Positions 1 through 6,812 of a stretch of DNA of 17,971 nt are shown piece by piece. How positions within the stretch are numbered: position 1 is the first letter of the stretch; each line of letters starts with the position of its first letter. The stretch lies in the NCBI GenBank assembly GCA_903862155.1, contig CAIOXF010000295.1:1-17971 (forward strand), in the 5' to 3' direction. A program made the translations under genes and the position numbers. The notes under the pieces were generated by a model. It did not search any database. It saw only the letters and a list, made by a program, of their open reading frames with translations, and was not told the DNA's origin. Source of the stretch: an uncultured cyanobacterium (GTDB lineage: Bacteria; Cyanobacteriota; Cyanobacteriia; PCC-6307; Cyanobiaceae).

Positions 1-597
1 GCGGCGGTGGCCGAAGCCCTGGAGCGTCGGCGCCAGAGCACCGGTGGGCCGTGCGAGCTGCAGGTGGATGCCAATGGCGGTTGGAGCGTGGAGGGCACCC
101 GGGCGATGGCGCCGGATCTGGAGCGCGCCGGGGTGGTGCTGCTGGAGCAGCCCCTGGCGCCGCTAGCGGATCCGGAGGCCGACACAGCTGGTTTTGCGGC
201 GCTGGATCTGGATTGCCCGCTGCCGCTGGTGGCCGATGAGAGCTGCTGGGACCTGGCCGATCTGGTGCGCCTGGCCCCCTATGTGGACGGGATCAACATC
301 AAGTTGCTCAAGAGCGGCGGCCTTGCTGAAGCCCTGCTCATGGCGCGCATGGCGCGGCGGTTGGGGCTTGGGGTGATGGTGGGTTGCTACTCGGATGGGG
401 CGCTGTTGAACGGGGCGGCGGCCCAGTTGTTGCCGCTGGTGCGCTGGCCTGATCTCGACAGCCACCTGAACCTGGTGGACGATCCCTTCACCGGGCTTGC
501 CATCCGGGGCGACGTGTTGGTGCCCTCTCCTGTCCCTGGCCTGGGTATCGAGGCTCCGCTCGATTGGCTGGGCGTGGAAACGGAGGTGACACCGTGA
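1..597 (+). CDS. dgcA: N-acetyl-D-glutamate racemase / dipeptide epimerase, enolase superfamily (5' partial)
   Basis: This is the C-terminal part of a muconate-lactonizing-type enolase superfamily enzyme; the reading frame is open to the left edge, so the N-terminal cap and the first catalytic lysines lie outside the window. Visible barrel landmarks, in order (numbered from base 1), are VDAN (metal Asp about 23), LEQP (metal Glu about 49), VADES (metal Asp about 79) and NIKLLKSGG (base lysine about 101-104). These are the ligands and lysine expected for an Ala-Glu epimerase-like fold. The stop TGA overlaps the GTG of the next gene, a DUF1611/DgcN protein. In the characterised DgcN-DgcA pathway, DgcN acetylates D-glutamate and DgcA racemizes N-acetyl-D-glutamate, so the pairing favours that role over peptide epimerization. 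Alternative: a plain L-Ala-D/L-Glu epimerase acting on wall peptides. Family certain, substrate inferred from context. Confidence 0.85.
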   Translation, partial: AAVAEALERRRQSTGGPCELQVDANGGWSVEGTRAMAPDLERAGVVLLEQPLAPLADPEADTAGFAALDLDCPLPLVADESCWDLADLVRLAPYVDGINIKLLKSGGLAEALLMARMARRLGLGVMVGCYSDGALLNGAAAQLLPLVRWPDLDSHLNLVDDPFTGLAIRGDVLVPSPVPGLGIEAPLDWLGVETEVTP

Positions 598-1688
598 TCG
601 GGCCGCTCGGGGCGGAGCAGCCGATCGTGCTGTTGCTGCATGGTGGCCTCACGGATCTGGGCGGCAAGACCGGCCTGGCGATGTTGCGCTACCGGCAGGG
701 GCCGATCGTGGCGGTGGTGGACCCTGGCCACGCGGGCGCTTCGCTGGAGGCCACCACAGGCATTGCGCGGGACGTGCCCGTGGTGGGCTCGCTGCAGGAG
801 GCGTTGCCGCTCGGTCCCCAGGTGGCGGTGGTGGGTCTGGCGCCATCCGGCGGACGCCTGCCCGATCCGGTGCGGGCCGATGTGGCGGCGGCGCTGGCGG
901 CTGGGCTGAGCGTGGCCAGCGGTTTGCACAGCCGCATTGGCGACGACCCCGAGCTGGCGGCCTTGCGCCATCCCAAGGCCTGGATCTGGGATTTGCGGGT
1001 GGAACCAGCCGGCCTGTCGGTGGCCTCAGCTCGGGTTGCCGCCTTGCCCTGCCGGCGCTTGTTGGCCGTGGGCAGCGACATGGCGGTGGGAAAGATGAGC
1101 GCTTGCCTGGAGCTGGAGCGCGAGGCCCAACGCCGCGGCATCCCGGCTCGCTTCGTGGGCACGGGGCAGGCAGGAATCCTGATCAGCGGCAGCGGCGTGG
1201 CCCTTGATGCGGTGCGGGTGGATTACGCCGCAGGCGCTGTGGAGGCGGCTGTGCTGGCGGCGGGTGCAGATCTGGGCCCAGAGGGCTGGGTGCTGGTGGA
1301 GGGCCAGGGTTCCCTGTGCCATCCCGGCTCCACCGCCACCCTCCCGCTGATCCGCGGCAGCCAGCCCACCGATCTGCTGTTGGTGCACCGCGCCGGCCAG
1401 CGCCACACCAAGGGGTTGCCAGATCTGGCTTTGCCGCCCCTCCCCGAGCTGATCGCCGCCTGCGAAGCCCTATCCGCCCTGGCCCGCCCCGACGGCCATC
1501 GCCCTCGGGTGCGCGCTGTGGCCCTCAATACGGCCCAACTGAGCTCCGCCGAAGCCCAAAGCGCCCTCGCTGCAACCGCCGAACTCACCGGCCTGCCGTG
1601 CACAGACCCGGTGCGCTTCGGCGCTGGCCCGTTGATCGATGCCCTTCAGCCGAGGGTGAAAGCGGCAGGCAGCGACGGCAGGCCTTAA
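594..1688 (+). CDS. dgcN: D-glutamate N-acetyltransferase DgcN (DUF1611 family)
   Basis: A protein of 364 residues with the DUF1611 layout: an N-terminal Rossmann-like domain (about 1-150) and a C-terminal P-loop domain. The P-loop is at 160-168 (GSDMAVGKM) and a conserved acidic/glycine segment (LVEGQGSLCHPG) is at about 234-245. DUF1611 proteins paired with DgcA-type racemases are the DgcN D-glutamate N-acetyltransferases, which start D-glutamate breakdown in the cytoplasm. I chose the GTG at 594 because it overlaps the dgcA stop (GTGA) and has a GGAGG at 582-586, 7 nt upstream. An in-frame TTG at 564 lies inside dgcA and has no ribosome site. The last residues and the stop codon lie within a long perfect hairpin (1648-1715). 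D-glutamate is a peptidoglycan component, so wall turnover or scavenging is a reasonable source of substrate; this is inference. Confidence 0.85.
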   Translation: MIGPLGAEQPIVLLLHGGLTDLGGKTGLAMLRYRQGPIVAVVDPGHAGASLEATTGIARDVPVVGSLQEALPLGPQVAVVGLAPSGGRLPDPVRADVAAALAAGLSVASGLHSRIGDDPELAALRHPKAWIWDLRVEPAGLSVASARVAALPCRRLLAVGSDMAVGKMSACLELEREAQRRGIPARFVGTGQAGILISGSGVALDAVRVDYAAGAVEAAVLAAGADLGPEGWVLVEGQGSLCHPGSTATLPLIRGSQPTDLLLVHRAGQRHTKGLPDLALPPLPELIAACEALSALARPDGHRPRVRAVALNTAQLSSAEAQSALAATAELTGLPCTDPVRFGAGPLIDALQPRVKAAGSDGRP

Positions 1689-1715
1689 CGCTGCCTGCCG
1701 CTTTCACCCTCGGCT
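1648..1715 (+). terminator. 27-bp perfect hairpin across the dgcN stop codon
   Basis: The arms at 1648-1674 and 1689-1715 are exact reverse complements (27 of 27) around a 14-nt loop at 1675-1688. The dgcN TAA stop (1686-1688) is the last codon of the loop, so the left arm encodes the C-terminus of DgcN. No T tract follows on the plus strand (agggctcggg), so this is not a textbook intrinsic terminator. It could still act as a U-less terminator or as a 3' end stabilizer. Confidence 0.55.
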
Positions 1716-1764
1716 AGGGCTCGGGCTGGTCTCTCCCAACCATCACCCACAAAACGTTGTCGCG

Positions 1765-1825
1765 CCAGGTGATGCCCCCTGACGACTTAAGGCCAAAGGC
1801 CGTGTCGTCAGGGGGCATCACCTGG
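1765..1825. repeat. 22-bp perfect inverted repeat with a nested GGCC hairpin in its loop
   Basis: The arms at 1765-1786 and 1804-1825 pair without mismatch. The 17-nt loop holds a second small stem, ggcc (1791-1794) and ggcc (1798-1801), around AAA. Outside the stem, gttg (1756-1759) and caac (1833-1836) can lengthen it after an internal loop. The element lies 17 nt beyond the 3' end of tRNA-His, which is read leftwards. In that direction a TTTT (complement of 1751-1754) follows about 10 nt after the stem, so it may end tRNA-His transcription. Its sequence is unrelated to the neighbouring 27-bp hairpin. Confidence 0.5.
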
Positions 1826-1842
1826 TGGTGACCAACAAAAAG

Positions 1843-1916
1843 GGCGAGCGAGGGGACTCGAACCCCCGAATGGCGGCGCCACAAGCCGCTGCCTTAACCA
1901 CGTGGCGACGCCCGCC
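1843..1916 (-). tRNA. tRNA-His (GTG)
   Basis: On the minus strand a full cloverleaf can be drawn. The acceptor arms are GCGGGCG (complement of 1909-1915) and CGCTCGC (complement of 1844-1850), with one G-T wobble. The anticodon stem GCGGC/GCCGC encloses loop TTGTGGC, giving anticodon GTG. The T arm carries TTCGAGT. The extra 5' G (complement of 1916) facing discriminator C73 (complement of 1843) is the hallmark of bacterial tRNA-His. CCA is not encoded (C C T follows). It is divergent from the DUF4359 gene, leaving 50 nt between them for both promoters. Confidence 0.95.
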
Positions 1917-1966
1917 GTGATCGATGCCAATGTACCAACCAATCCTGCGCTCCCTCCCGCGCACCT

Positions 1967-2368
1967 ATGGCTCCCTCCTGGATTCCCTGCACCGTGCTGG
2001 CCGTGGCGGCAGGTGCTGGAGGGCTGGCCATCACCAATCCGGGCCCCGACGACTTTCGGGAGTTCGCCGGTCAGCGGCTGGTGGACACGATCACGCAGGA
2101 GATCTGCGTGGAAAACACCCTGCCGATGGCCCTGCGATTGATGCTGCAGAGCTGCCCCGACCTGGTGGCTTCCCAGCAGGAGGTGCTGGGGCGCATTGCG
2201 CTGGAGCACAGCAACCGCACCAACCTCGGCCTGGCCAGCCTGTATCGCACCGAACTGGGTGGCCAGCAGCTGCTGCCGGATCTGCGGATTCCGCGCTATG
2301 AGGCGCTCACCCTGGCCGGCGCCGGCCAGTTTGTGGTGGTGAACACCAAGGAAACCCAGCAGCCATGA
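1967..2368 (+). CDS. DUF4359 domain-containing protein
   Basis: A protein of 133 residues with a hydrophobic N-terminus (about 7-22), probably a membrane anchor or uncleaved signal. This is followed by the features I associate with DUF4359: TNP at 23-25, two spaced cysteines (C47, C63), and a segment NLGLASLYRTEL at 86-97 resembling the usual NFGLFSIYxT core. The cysteines could form a disulfide if the domain is outside the cytoplasm. The function is unknown for the family. The ATG at 1967 is the first start that leaves the N-terminal hydrophobic stretch complete. Its TGA overlaps the ATG of the amidohydrolase (ATGA at 2365-2368), so it heads a three-gene chain. A functional link to those two enzymes is suggested only by this arrangement. 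Confidence 0.75.
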   Translation: MAPSWIPCTVLAVAAGAGGLAITNPGPDDFREFAGQRLVDTITQEICVENTLPMALRLMLQSCPDLVASQQEVLGRIALEHSNRTNLGLASLYRTELGGQQLLPDLRIPRYEALTLAGAGQFVVVNTKETQQP

Positions 2369-3654
2369 CTGCGGCGGCCAGCGGCCTGCTGAAGGCCCGG
2401 GTTCCCCGATCGCTGTTGGATCCCCAGGTGGCGGCCTGGCCCATTCCCAACGCCGATGGGCTGTTGGCGGTGCAGCTGCACTGGTCCGACGGGCACATCA
2501 CTCGGGTGGAGCCTCTGGAGGACGCCCATGCCGCTGGTCCCCTGCCCCTGGCGCTCACCCCGATGGTGGAGCCCCACGCCCACCTGGATAAGGCCTTCAC
2601 CGCCGCTGCATTCCCCAACCGCGCGGGCACGATGCATGCGGCGCTGGCGGCCAACCGCCGCGAATTCGCCGAACGCACTGCCGAGCAGGTGCTGGAGCGG
2701 GCGGAGCGGGCCTTGGAGCTGGCCTGGCGCCACGGGGTGCGAGCGATCCGCAGCCATATCGATGGGGTGGGATCGGCCGCCCGTCCCAGCTGGGAAGCCC
2801 TGCGCCAGCTGCAGCAGCGCTGGAGCGGGCGGGTGGAGCTGCAGCTGGTGCTGCTCGCGCCGCTGGGGCACTGGGATACCCCCGAGGGCCAGCACCAGGC
2901 CCATGAGCTGGCAGCGGTGGGCACGTTGCTCGGGGGTGTGCTCGGGCCGCCTTATCGCGTGAATGCCGAGGCGTCCCGGTTGTTGCTGCAGCTTCTGCGG
3001 CTGGCGGAGCGGGTGGGTGCCGGAGTTGATTTGCACGTGGATGAGAGCGATCGGCAGCCCGGCCGCGGCGTGGGCCTGGTGGCGCACACGGTGCTGGAGC
3101 AGCGTCTGGCGGTGCCGATCACCTGCAGCCACGCCAGCAGCCTGGGGCTGTTGCAGGGGCGCCGGTTGGCCCGGCTGTCGGAGCAGATGGCTGCTGCCGA
3201 ACTCACGGTGGTGGCCCTGCCCAGCACCAACCTCTGGCTGCTGGGCCGCCGGCCCGAGGGCACGCCGATGCTGCGCCCGATGGCGCCGGTGACGGCGCTG
3301 CAGCAGGCCGGCGTCACCGTGGCGGTGGGTGGCGACAACGTGCAGGACCCCTGGTTCCCCGGCGGCGACTTCGATCCGCTGGCGGTGCTCGGATTGGCGG
3401 CGGTGGCCTTCCATCTGGTGCCCTGGGAACGCCAGGGCCTGGCCCCCTTCACCACCGCCGCCGCGCGGCTGTTGGGCCTGGCCTGGGATGGGGTGCTGCG
3501 TCCCGGTGCGCCGGCCGATCTCTTGGTGCTGGGGGTGGCCGATTGGAACGGGCTGCTCACCCGGCCGCCCCAGCGGCGGGTGCTGCGCCAGGGTGCCTGG
3601 CTCGAGCCCCCCGCTTGCCAATCCCCCTCCGCGCTGCTCGCCCCCTGCCGATGA
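2365..3654 (+). CDS. Cytosine-deaminase-like metal-dependent amidohydrolase
   Basis: A protein of 429 residues with the metal site of the cytosine deaminase / isoguanine deaminase branch of the amidohydrolase superfamily. HAHLD places two histidines at 71 and 73, LHVDE gives H224 and E227, CSHAS gives H256, and GGDNVQDPW gives D324. This matches the H-x-H, H, E, H, D set of CodA. The C-terminus (about 375-410) returns to the small beta domain with the usual GAPADLLVLG motif. The expected reaction is hydrolytic deamination or ring opening of a cyclic amidine or amide in the cytoplasm; the substrate cannot be read from sequence. It is linked by ATGA overlaps to the DUF4359 gene upstream and to an FAD oxidoreductase downstream (3651-3654), so the three are probably translated together. 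Confidence 0.85.
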   Translation: MTAAASGLLKARVPRSLLDPQVAAWPIPNADGLLAVQLHWSDGHITRVEPLEDAHAAGPLPLALTPMVEPHAHLDKAFTAAAFPNRAGTMHAALAANRREFAERTAEQVLERAERALELAWRHGVRAIRSHIDGVGSAARPSWEALRQLQQRWSGRVELQLVLLAPLGHWDTPEGQHQAHELAAVGTLLGGVLGPPYRVNAEASRLLLQLLRLAERVGAGVDLHVDESDRQPGRGVGLVAHTVLEQRLAVPITCSHASSLGLLQGRRLARLSEQMAAAELTVVALPSTNLWLLGRRPEGTPMLRPMAPVTALQQAGVTVAVGGDNVQDPWFPGGDFDPLAVLGLAAVAFHLVPWERQGLAPFTTAAARLLGLAWDGVLRPGAPADLLVLGVADWNGLLTRPPQRRVLRQGAWLEPPACQSPSALLAPCR

Positions 3655-5051
3655 CGTTCCCCTTGCCCCAGCGCCCCACGCTCGAGCAGATCCGTGCTTT
3701 GGCGGCCGAACTAGCGTCTGCTGAGTCTGGCCTGGAGCTGCTGGGCCCCCTGGGGCCCGGCAGTGCGCCGGCCCTGGCGGCGGAGCTGCAGCGCCTCTCC
3801 CGCGACTACTTCGACTACTCGCCCGTGCTGGTGCCCCTGCTGGAGGGCCGGCGGGCCGATTTGGTGGTGAAGGCAGCGTCGGTGGAGCAGGTGGTGCTAG
3901 TGGCCGGCGCCTGCGCTCGGCACGGTGTGCCGCTCACGCTGCGGGGCGCGGGTACCGGCAACTACGGCCAATGCGTGCCCATGGAGGGCGGGGTGGTGCT
4001 GGATCTCACCGGCCTGAACCGGCTGCGCCACTTCGATCCCGCCACTGGGGTGGTGGAGGTGGAGGCGGGTTGCGGCATGGCGGCGCTGGATCAGCAGCTC
4101 GCCCCCCACGGCCGCGCCCAGCGGCTGGCGCCCAGCACCTATCGCACAGCCACGGTGGGCGGCTTCATCGCCGGCGGTTCTGGTGGCATCGGCTCGCTGC
4201 GCTGGGGCTTTCTGCGGGATCCCGGCAATCTCCTGGGCCTGGAGGTGGTCACTGTGGAGCTCTCGCCCCGGGTGCTGCGGCTCGATGCCGCTGCCAGCCA
4301 GCCGCTGAACCACGCCTACGGCACCAACGGCATCCTCACCGTCCTGCGTCTGCCCACTTGCGAAGCGGTGGCCTGGCAGCAGCTGGTGGTGGGATTTGCC
4401 CAGTGGGAGCAGGCCCTGGCGGCGGCCCGGTTGCTGGAGGCTTCAGCGCTGGAGCTCAATGCCCTCTGCCTGCTGGAGGCGCCGATCACCGCCCGGATGC
4501 CCTGGCCAGCCGATTGCCCGGAGCCCCAGGGCGAGCATCGGGTGTTGCTGCTGGCCGCACCGGCAGCCCTGGAGGTGTTGCCGGGCTGGCTGGAGGCCCG
4601 GGGCGGCCACCTGCTCTGGCAGGCACCCCAGGGCCTGAGCCGGGGCCTGCCGCTGCGGGAATTCACCTGGAACCACACCACCCTGCACTGGCGCAGCCAC
4701 CACCCCGACTGGACCTATCTGCAGATGCTCCTGCCCCAGCCGGAGGAGCCTTGCCTGGCGGCGCTGCGCGAGCGCTGGGGCTCCGATCTGCTGTGGCATC
4801 TGGAGGGGGTGCGCCATCAGGGGGCGCCGCGGCTGGCCTGCTTGCCGCTGGTGCGCTGGCAGGGGCCGGAGCGGCTGGCCGAGTTGATCGCCCACTGCCG
4901 TGAGCTGGGGGCGTTCATCTTCAATCCCCACGTGCTCACCGTGGAAGACGGGGGCTTGGGGGTGGTGGATGCCGACCAGGTGGCCGCAAAGGCGGCCCAC
5001 GACCCGGCGGGGCTGCTCAACCCCGGCAAGCTCCGGGGCTGGTTGGGCTAG
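3651..5051 (+). CDS. FAD-binding oxidoreductase (GlcD / PCMH-type FAD domain)
   Basis: A protein of 466 residues. The N-terminal half is a PCMH-type FAD domain: RGAGTGNYGQ at 98-107 and VGGFIAGGSGGIGSLRWG at 169-186 are the flavin pyrophosphate loops. The C-terminus ends in HDPAGLLNPGKL, the usual tail of the glycolate oxidase GlcD / D-lactate dehydrogenase family. Such enzymes oxidise 2-hydroxy acids or related substrates; which one is not visible. I start at the ATG at 3651, which shares ATGA with the amidohydrolase stop. The frame stays open upstream to 3543, but that part is a proline/alanine-rich shadow of the amidohydrolase. The TAG stop shares a CTAG with the stop of the convergent pentapeptide gene, leaving no room for a terminator between them. 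Confidence 0.85.
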   Translation: MTFPLPQRPTLEQIRALAAELASAESGLELLGPLGPGSAPALAAELQRLSRDYFDYSPVLVPLLEGRRADLVVKAASVEQVVLVAGACARHGVPLTLRGAGTGNYGQCVPMEGGVVLDLTGLNRLRHFDPATGVVEVEAGCGMAALDQQLAPHGRAQRLAPSTYRTATVGGFIAGGSGGIGSLRWGFLRDPGNLLGLEVVTVELSPRVLRLDAAASQPLNHAYGTNGILTVLRLPTCEAVAWQQLVVGFAQWEQALAAARLLEASALELNALCLLEAPITARMPWPADCPEPQGEHRVLLLAAPAALEVLPGWLEARGGHLLWQAPQGLSRGLPLREFTWNHTTLHWRSHHPDWTYLQMLLPQPEEPCLAALRERWGSDLLWHLEGVRHQGAPRLACLPLVRWQGPERLAELIAHCRELGAFIFNPHVLTVEDGGLGVVDADQVAAKAAHDPAGLLNPGKLRGWLG

Positions 5052-5596
5052 CCGCAGCCCAGGGAGTCGCGGGTGGCCACCCCCGTGACCGGGTTGACGC
5101 CCTCGGCGTCGCGGCAGAGCAGGCGCTGATCGGCCCGATCGATCAGGGCATCGGTGAAGTCGGCGCCCTCCACCTGGGCTCCGCTAAAGCTGCTGCCGGA
5201 CGCGATCACGCCGGTGAGCAGGGCATCGCGCAGGTTTGTGTTGCTGAAGTCGGCCCGGTCCATCAGGGCGTCACTCAGATCGGCGCCGTGGAAATCCGCC
5301 TCCGGGAAAGCCCCCTGGGTGAGGATCGCGCCGTGCAGGTTGGCCCCGGCGAAGTTGGCCCGCTTGCCCACGACCCCCGCAAACGACGTATTGGCCAGTT
5401 GCTGCTGGCTGAAGTCTTTATCGCTCTGGTTGGTGAGCGTGTAATCCACCGTGTCTTGGAACAGGGCCCGCTCGCTGAGCCCCACGCCGGTGCTGGTGTC
5501 GAGGGCCTGGGCCGGTGGAGCGGCAAGGGTGAGCACCAGGCTCAGCGCCAGGCCGAGCACCAGGGCCAGGAATCCACGGGGGGGGCGGTGCTGCAT
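5048..5596 (-). CDS. Secreted (probably thylakoid lumen) pentapeptide repeat protein
   Basis: A protein of 182 residues. Residues 1-32 form a signal peptide: basic start, long Leu/Ala core and an AQA cleavage site before LD. After a linker with repeated DYTLTNQSDKDFS-type sequence come about ten A(N/D)LxX-type pentapeptide units (about 62-155: ANFAG ANLHG, ADFHG ADLSD, ADFSN TNLRD, ADFTD), giving a right-handed quadrilateral beta helix. The tail has two cysteines (LLC and LGC) around GVNPVTG, as in cyanobacterial and chloroplast lumenal pentapeptide proteins, where a disulfide is likely. The biochemical role is unknown. It is the last gene of the murA-argD-folC chain, 22 nt after folC, and ends within the stop codon of the convergent FAD oxidoreductase. 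Confidence 0.85.
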   Translation of the reverse strand: MQHRPPRGFLALVLGLALSLVLTLAAPPAQALDTSTGVGLSERALFQDTVDYTLTNQSDKDFSQQQLANTSFAGVVGKRANFAGANLHGAILTQGAFPEADFHGADLSDALMDRADFSNTNLRDALLTGVIASGSSFSGAQVEGADFTDALIDRADQRLLCRDAEGVNPVTGVATRDSLGCG

Positions 5597-5618
5597 GCCA
5601 AGCCTGGGCGCTGAAACT

Positions 5619-6812
5619 TCAGCCTGCCAGCAGATCGCCCAGCAGATAGAGCGAACCGGCCACCATCACAGCGCCAGGTGCCGCGCTGGTGGCGGCCTCC
5701 AGAGCCGCCGTGAGATCCTCCGCTTCCTCCAGCTGGCCGGCCAGGCCAGGCCGGGCTTCCAGCAGGGCCGCCCGGCTCCAGCTGGTGTGCTCCGGCACTG
5801 GCACCAGCCAGGCCCGATCGCCCGGGGCCAGCAGCACCTCCAGCATCTCGGCCGCCTGCTTGTTCGCGAGAATCCCGATCACCCAGTGGCGGGGGCCTGG
5901 ATCGCGATCCAGCTCTGCCCGCAGCTTCAGGCAGGCCGGCAGGTTGTGGGCCCCATCCAGCAGCAGGGGTTGGCCGCGCCACTGGTAAGGCTGGAGCCGC
6001 CCCGGCCAGCGGGCCGCCGCCAGCCCTTCGCGGATTGCTGTGGGGCTGATCGGCCAACCCCGGGCCGCCAGGGCCTCCAGCAGCGCCAGGGCCACGGCCC
6101 CATTGCTGTGTTGCACCGCGCCGGCCAGCCCCAGCTGCCAGGCACCCGGATTGAGGGGCTCCAGCCAGTGGAGCTCGGCGCCGCAACGCTGGGCCTGGGC
6201 CTCCAGCACCGCCGCTACCTCCGGGCTCTGGGGCGCGCTGAAGGCGGTGCAGCCCGGCTCCAGCACCCCCGCTTTCTCGGCGGCGATGGCCGCGGCCGTG
6301 GGGCCGAGCACTTCGGCATGGTCGAGGCCGATCGAGGCAAAGCCGATCAGCTCCCGGTTGGGGTGGCACGTGGTGGCATCCAGCCGGCCTCCCAGGCCCA
6401 CCTCCAACACCGCCAGCTCCACGCCGGCTTCGGCAAGGGCCACGAAGGCCGCGGCGGTGATCAGTTCGAACGGGGTGAGATCGAACTGGAGCCCGAGGGG
6501 CTGCAGGGTCTCCAGGATCCGGCGCAGCTCTGGCGCCGCGATCGGCGTTGCGTCGATCCGGATCCGTTCCGTCCAGCTCACCAGGTGGGGTGAGGTGTAG
6601 AGCCCGCAGCGGATGCCGGCCGCCTTGAGCCCTGCCTCCACGAAGGTGCAGATCGATCCTTTGCCGTTGGTGCCCGCCACCTGCACGGCCCGGAACTGCC
6701 GCTCGGGATGGCCCAGCTCAGCGAGTGCCGCCTTCAGGCGATCCAGCCCTAGGTCGACTCCCCGGCGGCTGAACGGGGCGATCAGATCGTCGAACGAATC
6801 CAGGGTGCTCAG
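5619..6812 (-). CDS. folC: Dihydrofolate / folylpolyglutamate synthase, apparent CTG start
   Basis: A Mur-ligase-family enzyme that joins glutamate to (dihydro)pteroate or folate with ATP. The P-loop VAGTNGKGS is followed by TERIRID, LEVGLGGRLDATT, SIGLDHAEVLG with AEKAGV, and LLDGAHN before the C-terminal domain. The first ATG/GTG/TTG in frame is a GTG at 6686, directly before the P-loop, which would remove the conserved N-terminal helices. The frame continues upstream with family-like sequence (FSRRGVDLGLDRLKAALAELGHP). The best start is therefore CTG at 6810-6812, overlapping the argD stop as CTGA and giving 397 residues. A second CTG at 6801-6803 is possible. Other junctions here use ATGA or GTGA in the same way. 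The pentapeptide gene follows after 22 nt. Confidence 0.85.
   Translation of the reverse strand: MSTLDSFDDLIAPFSRRGVDLGLDRLKAALAELGHPERQFRAVQVAGTNGKGSICTFVEAGLKAAGIRCGLYTSPHLVSWTERIRIDATPIAAPELRRILETLQPLGLQFDLTPFELITAAAFVALAEAGVELAVLEVGLGGRLDATTCHPNRELIGFASIGLDHAEVLGPTAAAIAAEKAGVLEPGCTAFSAPQSPEVAAVLEAQAQRCGAELHWLEPLNPGAWQLGLAGAVQHSNGAVALALLEALAARGWPISPTAIREGLAAARWPGRLQPYQWRGQPLLLDGAHNLPACLKLRAELDRDPGPRHWVIGILANKQAAEMLEVLLAPGDRAWLVPVPEHTSWSRAALLEARPGLAGQLEEAEDLTAALEAATSAAPGAVMVAGSLYLLGDLLAG

Noticed and set aside
564..593. TTG start for dgcN
   Set aside because: It is inside dgcA and has no ribosome site, while GTG at 594 has GGAGG at the right distance and a GTGA overlap.
3543..3650. N-terminal extension of the FAD oxidoreductase
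   Set aside because: Low-complexity Ala/Pro sequence overlapping the amidohydrolase in another frame; ATG at 3651 with the ATGA overlap fits better.
5897..5912. 16-bp perfect palindrome inside folC
   Set aside because: It lies within conserved coding sequence, contains the common GATC/CGCG-type words of this genome, and has nothing around it suggesting a site.
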